A DNA stretch of 43,784 nucleotides from Streptococcus parasanguinis (GCF_001074805.1 NZ_JUPI01000099.1:1-43784), one strand, 5' to 3'. Positions 24,673-33,827 are shown, numbered from the stretch's first letter. A program made the numbers and translations. Notes: generated from the sequence alone by a model not told the origin.

Positions 24673-27324
24673 TTATTTACGACGTCCTGGGCGTTCCTTG
24701 TAACCATAGTAAGCATCTTCGATGATTTCTTGCATATGGTCTACCATTGGAAGACGTGGGTTAGCTGGTGAACATTGATCTTCGTAAGCAAGGAAGGCCA
24801 ATTCACGAGAATGTTTCTTCCATTCTTTTTCATCGATGCCTTGTGCTTTGAAGTTCATTTCGATACCACAGCGTTCACCAAGTTCGTACACAGCTTTTGC
24901 GTAAGCTTCAACGGCTTCTTCTGGTGTAGAGCATGGAAGTCCTAGCATACGAGCGATATCTTGGTATTTTTCATCTGCACGGTAGTAGTTGTACTTAGGC
25001 CATGTAGCTGTCTTAGCCGGGCGTGTACCGTTGTAACGGATAACGTATGGAAGCAAGATCGCATTGGTCCGTCCGTGAATTGTGTGGAATTGCGCACCAA
25101 TCTTGTGGGCCATTGAGTGAGAAATACCGAGGAAAGCATTGGCGAAGGCCATACCTGCAATAGTTGACGCATTGTGCATCTTTTCGCGTGAATGGAAGTC
25201 CGCGTTCTTCACTGAGCTTTCCAAGTTTTCAAAGACAAGTTTAATAGCTTGAAGGGCAAGACCATCTGTGAAGTCGCTAGCCATTTGTGATACGTAAGCT
25301 TCTGTCGCGTGCGTCAAGACGTCCATACCAGTGTCTGCTGCAACAGATCCTGGAACAGTCAATACCAAGGCAGGGTCTACGATGGCAACGGTTGGAGTCA
25401 ATGAGTAGTCTGCGATTGGGTATTTACGGTTGTTTGCTTTATCAGAGATAACGGCAAATGGTGTTACTTCAGATCCTGTACCAGATGTTGTTGGGATGGC
25501 GATGAATTTCGTCTTCTTACCAAGTAATGGGAATTTGAAGGCACGTTTACGGATATCCATGAATTTTTGAACCAAGTCACGGAAGTCCACTTCTGGTTGC
25601 TCGTAGAAGAGCCACATTACTTTGGCCGCATCCATTGGAGATCCTCCACCGAGAGCGACGATGGTATCTGGTTTGAAGGCACGCATGATCTCTGTACCAC
25701 GTTCAACGGTTGTGATATCTGGATCTGGTTCTACGTCTGCAAAGATTTGGTAAACCACCTTGTTGCGACGAAGGTCAAGCTGTTCGATGATGCGATCAAG
25801 GAAACCAAGCTCTACCATAGCGTGGTCTGTAACGATCATGACACGTTCAACGTCACGACATTTTTGTAGGTATTCAATTGAATCACGTTCAAAGTATGTT
25901 TTTGAAGGTAGTTTCATCCATTGCATGTTATTTCTCCGGCGTCCGACTTTTTTAATATTCAAGAGGTTGATGGCACTAACGTTGTCCCCAACAGAGTTGC
26001 GTCCGTAAGAACCACATCCAAGTGTCAATGATGGCAAGAAGGCATTGTAAACATCCCCGATACCACCGAAAGTCGAAGGAGAGTTGCAGATGACACGAAT
26101 GGCTTTAACTGCTTTACCAAATTCTTTGGTCAATTCTTCATCAGCAGTATGGATGGCTGCTGAGTGACCAAGACCGTTGAATTCAACCATTTGGCGAGCT
26201 TTGTTAATTCCGTCTTCACGGCTTTCAGATTTCAAGACTGCAATGACTGGTGACAATTTTTCACGAGTCAAAGGCTCTTTTTCACCAACTTCTTTACATT
26301 CTGCAGCAAGGATATTGGTTCCTTCTGGTACAGAGAAGCCAGCTTGTTCAGCGATCCATGCTGCTGGTTTTCCAACGATGTCCGCATTCAATTTTGCACC
26401 CGCACAGTTCTTGCTGTTCGCTTTCACACCGAAGCAGAACTCTTCAAGAAGGGCTTTTTCTTTTTTGTTGACAAAGTAAGTGTGGTAAGATTTGAATTCT
26501 TCTACAAACTCATCGTAGATTTCTTTATCGATGATGACCGCTTGTTCAGATGCACAAACCATTCCGTTGTCAAATGACTTAGACATGACGATATCGTGGG
26601 CTGCTTGGCGGATGTTGGCTGATTTTTCAACATAAGCAGGCACGTTTCCGGCACCAACCCCAAGAGCTGGTTTTCCACAAGAATAAGCTGCTTTCACCAT
26701 GGCGTTCCCACCAGTCGCAAGGATCGTAGCAACTCCCTCGTGGTTCATCAGTGCACTCGTTGCTTCCATAGAAGGTTGAGTAATCCATTGCACACAGTTC
26801 TCAGGCGCTCCAGCTGCAATTGCCGCATCGCGTACGATTTGTGCTGCATGAGCTGATGATTCTTGAGCGGATGGGTGGAAGGCAAAGACGATAGGGTTCC
26901 GTGTCTTCAAGGAAATCAAAGCTTTAAAGATTGCTGTTGAAGTTGGGTTTGTTGTAGGAGTGATCCCGCAGACAACTCCGACGGGCTCAGCAATAAGAGT
27001 CAAACCAGTGACGTCATCTTCTGAAATGACACCAACTGTCTTGGTGTGACGCATGTTGTTTACAACGTGCTCACAAGCGAACAAGTTCTTCGTCGCCTTG
27101 TCTTCGAAGACTCCACGACCAGTTTCTTCATATGCATGAAGAGCAAGCTCACCGTGTGCGTCAAGAGCAGCTACAGATGCTTTCGCAACGATGTAGTCTA
27201 CTTGTTCCTGATTCAATTTGCGCATTTCTTCAAGCGCTACGAGCGCTTTTTGCACCAACTCGTCTACGTGTTTTTCAGCAGCGAGTTTCTTTTCTTCAGG
27301 TGAGAGAGTTTTTTTATCAGCCAT
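24673..27324 (-). CDS. adhE: Bifunctional acetaldehyde-CoA/alcohol dehydrogenase
   Basis: An 883-residue fusion enzyme that reduces acetyl-CoA to acetaldehyde and then ethanol, regenerating two NAD+. Residues 1-440 are the aldehyde dehydrogenase part, with the active Cys257 in NGMVCASEQ. Residues 455-883 are the iron alcohol dehydrogenase, with TTSGTGSEVTPF, ADTGMDVLTHATEAYVS and GISHSMAHKIGAQFHTIHG as iron and NAD sites. The enzyme forms filaments (spirosomes). The true start is the ATG at 27324, with GGAGG upstream. The open frame continues 77 codons further, but that part is AT-rich control DNA with promoter and Rex-type sites. Regulation by NADH and carbon source is likely. Confidence 0.97.
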   Translation of the reverse strand: MADKKTLSPEEKKLAAEKHVDELVQKALVALEEMRKLNQEQVDYIVAKASVAALDAHGELALHAYEETGRGVFEDKATKNLFACEHVVNNMRHTKTVGVISEDDVTGLTLIAEPVGVVCGITPTTNPTSTAIFKALISLKTRNPIVFAFHPSAQESSAHAAQIVRDAAIAAGAPENCVQWITQPSMEATSALMNHEGVATILATGGNAMVKAAYSCGKPALGVGAGNVPAYVEKSANIRQAAHDIVMSKSFDNGMVCASEQAVIIDKEIYDEFVEEFKSYHTYFVNKKEKALLEEFCFGVKANSKNCAGAKLNADIVGKPAAWIAEQAGFSVPEGTNILAAECKEVGEKEPLTREKLSPVIAVLKSESREDGINKARQMVEFNGLGHSAAIHTADEELTKEFGKAVKAIRVICNSPSTFGGIGDVYNAFLPSLTLGCGSYGRNSVGDNVSAINLLNIKKVGRRRNNMQWMKLPSKTYFERDSIEYLQKCRDVERVMIVTDHAMVELGFLDRIIEQLDLRRNKVVYQIFADVEPDPDITTVERGTEIMRAFKPDTIVALGGGSPMDAAKVMWLFYEQPEVDFRDLVQKFMDIRKRAFKFPLLGKKTKFIAIPTTSGTGSEVTPFAVISDKANNRKYPIADYSLTPTVAIVDPALVLTVPGSVAADTGMDVLTHATEAYVSQMASDFTDGLALQAIKLVFENLESSVKNADFHSREKMHNASTIAGMAFANAFLGISHSMAHKIGAQFHTIHGRTNAILLPYVIRYNGTRPAKTATWPKYNYYRADEKYQDIARMLGLPCSTPEEAVEAYAKAVYELGERCGIEMNFKAQGIDEKEWKKHSRELAFLAYEDQCSPANPRLPMVDHMQEIIEDAYYGYKERPGRRK

Positions 27325-27418
27325 TTGATGCTTTCCTCCAATGTTTGAAACCCTTATCCTTTTCCGGAACTTTTTCTTGTTTTCAGAAACTTTCAAGAAT
27401 AGTGTAAGAAATTTCGAT

Positions 27419-27436
27419 TTGTTAATTATTTCACAA
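27419..27436. promoter_or_regulatory. Rex operator at the adhE promoter
   Basis: TTGTGAAATAATTAACAA on the minus strand matches the Rex consensus TTGTGAA-W4-TTCACAA with one mismatch. It begins five bases downstream of the -10, so bound Rex would stop transcription until NADH rises. Confidence 0.78.
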
Positions 27437-27440
27437 TATA

Positions 27441-27469
27441 ATTGTACTCTATTTTGAGTTTTTTGTAAA
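27441..27469 (-). promoter_or_regulatory. adhE promoter
   Basis: TTTACA (27469-27464), an exact 17-base spacer, TACAAT (27446-27441) on the minus strand. The mRNA leader would be about 110 bases. Confidence 0.82.
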
Positions 27470-27480
27470 CACTTCCAAGC

Positions 27481-27517
27481 AACTTTCACAAAGATTTTTT
27501 TGAAATTTGTGAAAGTT
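27481..27517. promoter_or_regulatory. Inverted repeat of Rex-like half-sites upstream of adhE
   Basis: AACTTTCACAAA (27481-27492) and TTTGTGAAAGTT (27506-27517) are exact complements separated by 13 bases. Both contain the Rex half-site TTCACAA/TTGTGAA and they lie just upstream of the -35. A looser pair, TTGTGAA (27558-27564) and TTCACAA (27588-27594), lies further up. Confidence 0.65.
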
Positions 27518-27615
27518 TTATCAATTTGATTGCTGTAAAAGCAATTCTTTAGCAAAATTGTGAAAAAATAATTTAAAAAATTTTTTCTTCACAAAGTGAT
27601 GTTTTCAATTGATTT

Positions 27616-27630
27616 ATGTAAGCGTTTTCT
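27616..27630. promoter_or_regulatory. cre site upstream of adhE
   Basis: ATGTAAGCGTTTTCT fits WTGNAANCGNWNNCW at every fixed position. It lies about 150 bases upstream of the adhE -35, where CcpA often activates rather than represses. Confidence 0.7.
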
Positions 27631-27639
27631 TAATCTTAC

Positions 27640-27681
27640 TAAAAAAAGCAGCTTTTTACAAGTAAAAAGTTGCTTTTTGTT
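27640..27681 (-). terminator. Terminator of the acyltransferase gene
   Basis: AAAAAGCAACTTTTTAC pairs with GTAAAAAGCTGCTTTTT (one mismatch), with T-rich sequence following on the minus strand. About 45 bases beyond the stop at 27727. Confidence 0.85.
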
Positions 27682-27726
27682 TTATTTTGTTAGGATTTGT
27701 TTTGTTTCAGTTTCAGAGAAGCATTT

Positions 27727-29529
27727 TTACTTCTTGACTGGACCTTTTTCAGCCTTGTCAAGAGCTTCTTTGACTGTTTGAGCATAGAGTTCTCCACCAT
27801 TGGTTTCCATATTGAAGTGAACGGAGTCTGTTCCCACCCAAATATTTGGATTTTCAATTGCTACTTGGTACCAGTCCGCAATGGTGATAAAGTCGTATTT
27901 CTTGGCGAGTCCCAACTCATAAAGACGAGTTTGAACTGATTCACTGGACTGATCGTTGGCATATCGACCATCATATGGTGTCACAAGGATCAAGCGACGG
28001 CCTTTTGGAAGTTTTTCAACATACTGATCCAGCAACTCTTTGTAGTTGCTCACGGTATTGGTTCCTAGGGCAATGACCACATTTTTTAGGAGAACTTTAT
28101 TGGAGATATCAGTCTCGAAGACCTTCATTCCATTTTCCAACTGACGGCTCACCACCGCATCAATCTGGATGCCAGGGATCGCTTTAGTCAGGTAGTCCTG
28201 CGCTCGCAAGTTAACGGAATCACCGATCATGGTCACACCATTTGAGACGTTATAGTCTGTTGCAGTCGCATTGTCCACCTGCGTCCGCGTAACCTGCATT
28301 TTGCTATCTGCTTGATTGAGCCCACTCACAACCAAACTCTCATCAAAAGCTCCGACTGTTGGTGCAAAGGCAGAGATTCCGATCATCAAGAGAGCCAGTG
28401 GAATCATGAGGTAAAAGATCGGCTTGGTCAAAAAACTCAGATCCATCTTCATACCAAAGACACGAGGCTCCTTGCCTGCAATGGTTGGCTCCAAAATATA
28501 GAAGGAAAGAGCCGTTAGAATCAAGGAAACAATCGTCGTCACAAGGGCTGCCATCATATTTCCCAAGTGTTGAGAAAAGATGATAAAGAAAGGCCAGTGG
28601 AAAAGATAGACACCATAACTGGTATCTGCCAAGAAATTGAGGATGGCTGGTTCCTTTTTATCTGGTGTCTTTTCATGGAGAATACGGGCCGACAGAATCA
28701 TGGCACAAGCTGCGATTGTCGCTGCTAAAAAGCCAAACAGATAGGTCCACAAGCTATCAAATGGCAAGAAAAGACTGAGCACAAACAAGAAGGCAAAGCT
28801 TCCACCCAAGACCGACAAAGTCTTTTTCATACTCCAAGACTGCACCAGCTTTGTAAAGTTCGGGCTGACATTAGCAATCCCTGTTACCGTTGCTAGGCAC
28901 GATCCCGCAAAGAAGGGGAAGATGTGAGTGAAACTAGAGAAATAGATAGTGGAGAAATTAGCTGTCAGAAAGGCGCGGATGAACATGGACAAGAAGGTAA
29001 AGAGAAAGAGCCCGCTGGATGCTAAAAAGAGCATACCTCGGTATTTTCCAACCGTCTTGGCCCGCTTAGCCAAGAACCATGCCAGAAGCGCCCATAGTAC
29101 ATAGTAATGCACTTCTAGGGCCAAACTCCAGGTATGAAGAAAGAGATGCGGAATGAAGTTGCTTTCGTAGCTACCACCAGTTGCCATCTCAAAGAAATTG
29201 GTCACAAAACCAAAGACCGCCGCAATCTGTGTCCCAATACCAGCCACGTAGTCCCGTTGCACCATAAAGGTAAAGGGCATCACGACCAAGACCATAAAGA
29301 CAAGGGGCGGTACGATCCGGTAAAAGCGCCGTTTCAAGAAAGACAAGTAGTCGATTCCTTGCTTGCGCGCAAATTCATCGATCAAGAGCGCTGTAATCAA
29401 AAATCCTGAGAAGGTGAAGAAAATATCTACCCCAATGAAGCCTCCAGGAAAGGCTTTTTGGAAGAAATGGTAAAGCAATACCAATAAGAGTCCTGTAACA
29501 CGGACGAGTGAAAACCATTTAATGCGCAT
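27727..29529 (-). CDS. Membrane O-acetyltransferase, OatA/Adr-like
   Basis: A 600-residue protein. Residues 1-385 are an acyltransferase-3 membrane domain with about ten segments (YHFFQKAFPGGFIGVD with His21 near the start). Residues 420-600 are an extracellular SGNH esterase-like domain with GDS (436-438, Ser438) and Asp568/His571 in TDSVHF completing the catalytic triad. This is the architecture of peptidoglycan O-acetyltransferases (OatA, pneumococcal Adr), which add acetyl groups to muramic acid and protect against lysozyme. The start overlaps the preceding MORN gene by 11 bases. The order phosphatase-MORN-acyltransferase-adhE is also known to me from Streptococcus pyogenes. Confidence 0.88.
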   Translation of the reverse strand: MRIKWFSLVRVTGLLLVLLYHFFQKAFPGGFIGVDIFFTFSGFLITALLIDEFARKQGIDYLSFLKRRFYRIVPPLVFMVLVVMPFTFMVQRDYVAGIGTQIAAVFGFVTNFFEMATGGSYESNFIPHLFLHTWSLALEVHYYVLWALLAWFLAKRAKTVGKYRGMLFLASSGLFLFTFLSMFIRAFLTANFSTIYFSSFTHIFPFFAGSCLATVTGIANVSPNFTKLVQSWSMKKTLSVLGGSFAFLFVLSLFLPFDSLWTYLFGFLAATIAACAMILSARILHEKTPDKKEPAILNFLADTSYGVYLFHWPFFIIFSQHLGNMMAALVTTIVSLILTALSFYILEPTIAGKEPRVFGMKMDLSFLTKPIFYLMIPLALLMIGISAFAPTVGAFDESLVVSGLNQADSKMQVTRTQVDNATATDYNVSNGVTMIGDSVNLRAQDYLTKAIPGIQIDAVVSRQLENGMKVFETDISNKVLLKNVVIALGTNTVSNYKELLDQYVEKLPKGRRLILVTPYDGRYANDQSSESVQTRLYELGLAKKYDFITIADWYQVAIENPNIWVGTDSVHFNMETNGGELYAQTVKEALDKAEKGPVKK

Positions 29530-29923
29530 TTTGATAAATCCCCTGCTTGAATGTTCCTTTGTATACGACGTTGGCTTCTGTGGTTAAGGTGCCTTTGCCC
29601 TCTGGCTGACCATTGACAAACTGCCCTTCATAGGTCCAACCAGCCTTGGACTTAAACTTACCATAACCACTAAAGGAGCCATTGACGAGGTTGCCTGTAT
29701 AGGTATCGCCGTTTTTAAAGGTGACGGTTCCCTTGCCATTCATCTTGCCACGGACTAGACTTCCGTCGTAACGGATCGCCCCCTTGTCCAAGGTCAAGAC
29801 ACCCTGACCTGGAATGGCCGAAAAGAAAACCATTAAAGCAGATAAGACAATCACTACTAATGCTGCTATTTCTAAATTTTTTCGCGTCAGATAGACCTTA
29901 TAAGTCTCATAAAATTCTTTCAT
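29519..29923 (-). CDS. Membrane-anchored MORN-repeat protein
   Basis: A 134-residue protein with one N-terminal membrane segment (about 19-40), then three to four MORN repeats of about 23 residues, for example YDGSLVRGKMNGKGTVTFKN, YTGNLVNGSFSGYGKFKS and YEGQFVNGQPEGKGTL. MORN repeats form a beta hairpin ladder that binds lipids or proteins. It is co-translated with the acyltransferase, and an accessory role there is a guess. I chose the ATG at 29923. An in-frame start eight codons earlier (29947) is possible because neither has a strong ribosome site. Confidence 0.85.
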   Translation of the reverse strand: MKEFYETYKVYLTRKNLEIAALVVIVLSALMVFFSAIPGQGVLTLDKGAIRYDGSLVRGKMNGKGTVTFKNGDTYTGNLVNGSFSGYGKFKSKAGWTYEGQFVNGQPEGKGTLTTEANVVYKGTFKQGIYQNAH

Positions 29924-29951
29924 ATTCTGTATTCTCTCACATCTCAAACTC

Positions 29952-30377
29952 TTAAGAAGTTGCTAGCTGATCCAACCAGGCCTTACAGCCAGTCAGAACT
30001 CTAGAATAGGTCTCCTCAAAATCACCCGTATACCATGGATCTGGCACACTTTCAGTAGCAAAAAGATGAACCTTGTGCTCTGTCCCTGCAGGAGCCATTT
30101 GCTTCAAATCTGCCACATTATTTTCGTCCATCCCTAGGATCAAATCAAAGTTGTAAAAATCCTCTTCTTTGATCTGTAAAGAAGTCTTGGCTGGATCATA
30201 CGGGACCTGGTGTTGTTGAAAGATTTTCTGGGTTCCCCGGTGGATGGGATTCCCATGTTCCCAGCTAGAGGTGGCCCGACTTTCAATCTCATACTGATCC
30301 GTCAAGTCCTTCATGACAAACTCCGCCATAGGGCTCCGACAAATATTTCCTAAGCAGACAAAGACGATTTTTTTCAT
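29952..30377 (-). CDS. Low-molecular-weight protein tyrosine phosphatase
   Basis: A 141-residue phosphatase. The signature C-x5-R-S is CLGNICRS (Cys8, Arg14), and the general-acid Asp lies in VPDPWYTGDFEETY. It hydrolyses phosphotyrosine in proteins. The cellular substrate cannot be told. I chose the ATG at 30377, with AGGTGG upstream. The frame runs 11 codons further up without family similarity. It lies 28 bases before the MORN gene. Confidence 0.92.
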   Translation of the reverse strand: MKKIVFVCLGNICRSPMAEFVMKDLTDQYEIESRATSSWEHGNPIHRGTQKIFQQHQVPYDPAKTSLQIKEEDFYNFDLILGMDENNVADLKQMAPAGTEHKVHLFATESVPDPWYTGDFEETYSRVLTGCKAWLDQLATS

Positions 30378-30513
30378 GATTCCACCTAACTCCTTGTTCG
30401 GACTACCCAACCTAGCTGATCTCTTCGCTTTCCACTATGGAAAACCAGCATACTATTACTATTATAACAAAAATGTGACAGAAAGATGACAAAGGGGCTC
30501 TATCATTTTAAAG

Positions 30514-30550
30514 AAAAATCAGATTCCCTTTTCAAATCTGATTTTTTTCT
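30514..30550. terminator. Bidirectional terminator after the nucleotidyltransferase gene
   Basis: AAAAATCAGATT and AATCTGATTTTT (30514-30525 with 30535-30546) form a 12-bp stem with T runs on both sides, 5 bases beyond the stop of the gene at 30551. Confidence 0.85.
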
Positions 30551-31117
30551 CTATTTTGGAAAACGAACCTCTAATTGAGGCCATTTGGTCTGCCAATTCT
30601 TCTTTTTCATCCGCTCTGTATAAACCACCAAGCGCTCTGGACTGGCTAAAAAATGTGGAGTCGGCTCAACGATAAAGTCTTCGATATTCCTTGTCCCATA
30701 AGGGAGAAAGAGCTCTAGCTGATCGTCTTTCCTTAAGCGAACTGCAAGAGCCGTACACTGCTCGGGGTATTTGGAAACAGCATCGCAAGAACTAGTGTAG
30801 GGAGCTGTCCCCGGGCTATGTTGGTGCATGTAGACTTGGTTTTTGACTTCCCAAGCGTACTGAGGATAGATCCTCTTTAATTCCTGCTCAATCTGCTGCG
30901 TCTCCTCATAGCTGATCGCAGGGTCATAAAAGACCAGATCCATATCGGTTGTCGCGTCAAACCCAGGTCTTCCAGAGAGCTGGTTCCAGATGAAATTTCG
31001 CACCGCACCCGCTGCAAGCCAGGCATCTGCCAAGCCTAGATCTCGAATAATAGTCAAGACGGCCATCATCTCTTGATCCGCTTGGATCTGTTCTACTATC
31101 GCTTCTTCCGTCAGCAT
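30551..31117 (-). CDS. Nucleotidyltransferase-like protein
   Basis: A 188-residue protein of the bacterial nucleotidyltransferase family often placed after ruvB (pneumococcal SP_0260-like). The core is AAGAVRNFIWNQLSG followed by TTDMDLVFYDP, where the D-x-D pair corresponds to the metal-binding acids of the polymerase-beta fold. Substrate unknown. It begins 6 bases after the ruvB stop, so the two are co-transcribed. Confidence 0.82.
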   Translation of the reverse strand: MLTEEAIVEQIQADQEMMAVLTIIRDLGLADAWLAAGAVRNFIWNQLSGRPGFDATTDMDLVFYDPAISYEETQQIEQELKRIYPQYAWEVKNQVYMHQHSPGTAPYTSSCDAVSKYPEQCTALAVRLRKDDQLELFLPYGTRNIEDFIVEPTPHFLASPERLVVYTERMKKKNWQTKWPQLEVRFPK

Positions 31118-31123
31118 CTTCTT

Positions 31124-32122
31124 CTAGTCTCCATTGTAGGGATAACCCAGGTGTTCATAGGCCTTGCGAGTCGCCACGCGCCCTGTCCGGGTCCGCATGA
31201 TAAAGCCTTTCTGAATTAAGTAAGGCTCATACATATCTTCTACGGTCTCCCTCTCTTCGGCAATATTGACTGATAGAGTCCCAAGGCCGACCGGGCCACC
31301 GCCGTACATCTCAATCATGGTACGTAGGATCTTTTGATCGACATAGTCCAGTCCTTCATGGTCCACATCTAGCATAGAGAGGGCCTTGTCAGTAATGGTA
31401 TCGTCAATCAAGCCATCGCCCATAATCTGAGCAAAATCGCGCACTCGTTTAAGCAACCGGTTGGCAATCCGAGGGGTCCCACGACTACGAAGAGAAAGCT
31501 CTTCGGCAGCTTCGTGGGTAATCTCCATCTCAAAGATCTCGGCGGTCCGCTCGACAATCTCTGTCAAATCATCTTGCTCATAGTATTCCATGTGCCCCGT
31601 AATTCCAAAGCGAGCGCGCAAGGGATTGGACAGCATACCCGCTCGCGTCGTCGCCCCAATCAAAGTGAAGGGAGGAAGGTCCAGATGGACACTCCGGCTG
31701 GTCTCACCAGCACCAATCATGATATCGATGTAAAAATCTTCCATAGCACTGTAGAGCACTTCTTCAACTGACATGGGAAGACGGTGGATCTCATCGATAA
31801 AGAGAACATCCCCCGGCTCTAGATCATTGAGGATGGCTACCAAGTCACCAGCCTTTTCAATGACAGGGCCGGAAGTCTGCTTGAGATTGACACCCAGTTC
31901 ATTGGCAATGACAAAAGCCATGGTGGTTTTCCCAAGGCCTGGAGGGCCAAAAAGAAGGACATGATCCAGCGCTTCATCCCGAAGCTTAGCCGCCTCAATA
32001 AAGATTTTTAGCTGGTCCTTGACCTTATCTTGACCGATATATTCATGTAAATATTGCGGGCGCAGCGTCCGTTCAACAGCCTCTTCATCGCCCATGATTT
32101 CATTGTCTAAAATTCTACTCAT
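31124..32122 (-). CDS. ruvB: Holliday junction branch-migration helicase RuvB
   Basis: A 332-residue AAA+ ATPase that drives branch migration of Holliday junctions with RuvA. Walker A is GPPGLGKTT, Walker B is LFIDEIHR, sensor 1 is GATTRAG, and the C-terminal winged helix contains [18 protein letters not shown] place the start at the ATG at 32122 ([14 protein letters not shown]), as in pneumococcus. The frame stays open 27 codons upstream, but that part is promoter DNA. No ribosome site precedes this ATG, and a TATAAT lies seven bases up, so the mRNA may be leaderless. Confidence 0.96.
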   Translation of the reverse strand: MSRILDNEIMGDEEAVERTLRPQYLHEYIGQDKVKDQLKIFIEAAKLRDEALDHVLLFGPPGLGKTTMAFVIANELGVNLKQTSGPVIEKAGDLVAILNDLEPGDVLFIDEIHRLPMSVEEVLYSAMEDFYIDIMIGAGETSRSVHLDLPPFTLIGATTRAGMLSNPLRARFGITGHMEYYEQDDLTEIVERTAEIFEMEITHEAAEELSLRSRGTPRIANRLLKRVRDFAQIMGDGLIDDTITDKALSMLDVDHEGLDYVDQKILRTMIEMYGGGPVGLGTLSVNIAEERETVEDMYEPYLIQKGFIMRTRTGRVATRKAYEHLGYPYNGD

Positions 32123-32129
32123 ACAGTCT

Positions 32130-32138
32130 ATTATAGCA
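32130..32138 (-). promoter_or_regulatory. ruvB extended -10 promoter
   Basis: TGCTATAAT on the minus strand (TATAAT at 32135-32130). With the usual spacing, transcription would start at or next to the A of the ruvB ATG. No -35 is recognisable. Confidence 0.55.
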
Positions 32139-32340
32139 AAAAATGATACCTTGGGTACCACAAATAGAATGTGTTTTTTAAAGATCCTAGTTTTCACTGC
32201 CATTCGTTAGAAAAAGTTGAAAGGTTGTACTTTCTTTTTATTTTACGGTCCCTTCTTCTTCATCTATCGCTTACAATTTCACTTTATAATTATTTCCTTT
32301 AATGATAAAATTAAAGCAACAACGTTTAGGAGGTAAATTT

Positions 32341-33045
32341 ATGTTTACTAAAACAAAGAAGATCCTTTTCGGTTTCTTGGCATTCTTTGCAGTGCTCCTT
32401 ATTGCGGGATGTCAACCTTCTCCATTGCAGTCTTCTAAAACAAATAAGTCTTCTCAAACAAATAAAGCTCCACAAGATCTTACAAAGGATCAACAAGGAA
32501 CTTGGAAATGGTCTGACCAACAAATGACCATTCAGAAAGTATTCCTAGCTTCTAATATAAAAAAACTTGCCGCCGTACTAATGCTTGATGACTTCGATAA
32601 GGTTAAGATGACGATGACCATTAAAGATAAAAGCGTTGAATTGAAGTACCATTTTGATTACAGAGAACTGTATGAAGATCAAGCATTTGCAACAGGAGAG
32701 AACAAAGCAAATTATGAATCGTATTTAAAAAATAAAACTACTGAATTTAAGAATTATATTCCAAATTTGAAACATACAAAGATTACTCTTGACGAACCTA
32801 ATTATGCCTATGATTACTCTCTAACTGGCGAAATCGATACGCAGAAACATACTATTACGTTTCCTGAAACACCTACATTTTTAAGTAGAATTGTTATGGG
32901 AACCACGTATAACTCGCTTGTACCCATTACTTATACTTACACCGTTGAAGGTAAGCAAATAACACTTTATGCTGAAGGTAAAGATGAACAAAGTCATTTT
33001 AGAGTAATGCGTCTTCGTTTCAACTACGTAGGAGACAATCATTAG
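32341..33045 (+). CDS. Lipoprotein 1 of a paralogous family, function unknown
   Basis: A 234-residue lipoprotein with the lipobox IAGC (Cys24). A short Ser/Thr/Lys-rich linker follows. Then comes one domain of about 185 residues beginning QGTWKWSDQQ, rich in alternating polar and hydrophobic strands, with a late TITFPETPTFL and YTYTVEGKQITLYAEG. The same order of motifs occurs in the two lipoproteins downstream, which points to a shared beta-barrel-like fold. I know no name for it. I chose the ATG at 32341 because TTAGGAGG lies seven bases up; an earlier in-frame ATG has no ribosome site. It is followed 15 bases later by lipoprotein 2. Confidence 0.85.
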   Translation: MFTKTKKILFGFLAFFAVLLIAGCQPSPLQSSKTNKSSQTNKAPQDLTKDQQGTWKWSDQQMTIQKVFLASNIKKLAAVLMLDDFDKVKMTMTIKDKSVELKYHFDYRELYEDQAFATGENKANYESYLKNKTTEFKNYIPNLKHTKITLDEPNYAYDYSLTGEIDTQKHTITFPETPTFLSRIVMGTTYNSLVPITYTYTVEGKQITLYAEGKDEQSHFRVMRLRFNYVGDNH

Positions 33046-33060
33046 AAGGAGTGATCAATC

Positions 33061-33786
33061 ATGAACATTATGAAAAAAAGTTCCCTATGGATGTTTTCCC
33101 TTCTTGCTCTTCTATTTGTATCAGGATGTGGGCAAAAACAACAGAAACAACAGCAACAACAAACAACCGCTGAGACTACAACAGTTGCAGAAACTACCAC
33201 AGTAGCACCGACCCCAGTCTCACTCGAAGGAGACTGGAAAGCTGTAGATTTTAGAGATACAGTGGAACGTACTTTCTTAATTTATTATGGTGATGCTAAT
33301 AGTCGATTAAAGGTTACTGAAGCCTTCCAAGATATCGTTCCGACTCTAAAAATTACAGGAACAGATGTAACTTATTCTTATAGTGCTGATATGAACAAGT
33401 ATATTGATTTTTATGCTGAACAGAATAAAGATAAATACCCTACAAAAGAAGAAGCTACTGCCATCCTTCTAGGCGTAAGAGAAAAGAAATTTGGAAGTTT
33501 TAAACATCAAACTGGAACGTTTGATAACGATACAAAAGTGTTAACTGCAACGTTAAATGATGGGGTTTTAAACGAGAATGCAAAAACGATCGTATTCCCT
33601 GAAGTTCCAAACATCTTTGGAGTTCTACCTCTTTATATTAATTCTACAGACGTACCAATTACTTATCACTACGAATTGAATGGTGATATCCTTACAATTT
33701 ATGCCGAGAAAACGTACGATGAAACTGGTGCTCATCTTGTTTATCCAATGAAATTCAAGAAAGTTTCAGATCCTAAAACTAATTAA
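33061..33786 (+). CDS. Lipoprotein 2 of a paralogous family, function unknown
   Basis: A 241-residue lipoprotein with the lipobox VSGC (Cys23), then a Gln run and Thr/Ala/Val-rich repeats (TTAETTTVAETTTVAP), and a single domain that starts LEGDWKAVDFRDTVERTF and ends YELNGDILTIYAEK...KFKKVSDPKTN. The domain is clearly related to the second domain of lipoprotein 3 (IEGKWQAIDFRPALERSL...KFKKVSDAKTN). AAGGAG precedes the ATG. It is co-transcribed with lipoprotein 1 and ends at the terminator 33797-33827. It is anchored outside the membrane. The ligand is unknown. Confidence 0.87.
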   Translation: MNIMKKSSLWMFSLLALLFVSGCGQKQQKQQQQQTTAETTTVAETTTVAPTPVSLEGDWKAVDFRDTVERTFLIYYGDANSRLKVTEAFQDIVPTLKITGTDVTYSYSADMNKYIDFYAEQNKDKYPTKEEATAILLGVREKKFGSFKHQTGTFDNDTKVLTATLNDGVLNENAKTIVFPEVPNIFGVLPLYINSTDVPITYHYELNGDILTIYAEKTYDETGAHLVYPMKFKKVSDPKTN

Positions 33787-33796
33787 ATAACTCCCT

Positions 33797-33827
33797 GCCC
33801 CTTGAGATTTTCTCAAGGGGCTTTTTT
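33797..33827 (+). terminator. Terminator of lipoproteins 1 and 2
   Basis: GCCCCTTGAGA/TCTCAAGGGGC, an 11-bp perfect stem, is followed by T6. The sequence is nearly the same as the terminator of lipoprotein 3, showing that the terminator was duplicated with the gene. Confidence 0.95.

Noticed and set aside
27325-27555. 77-codon N-terminal extension of AdhE
   Set aside because: The extension reads through the promoter, Rex-like sites and AT-rich DNA. The ATG at 27324 has a ribosome site and gives the normal 883 residues.
32123-32203. 27-codon extension of RuvB
   Set aside because: It does not match RuvB, and covers the TATAAT promoter element.
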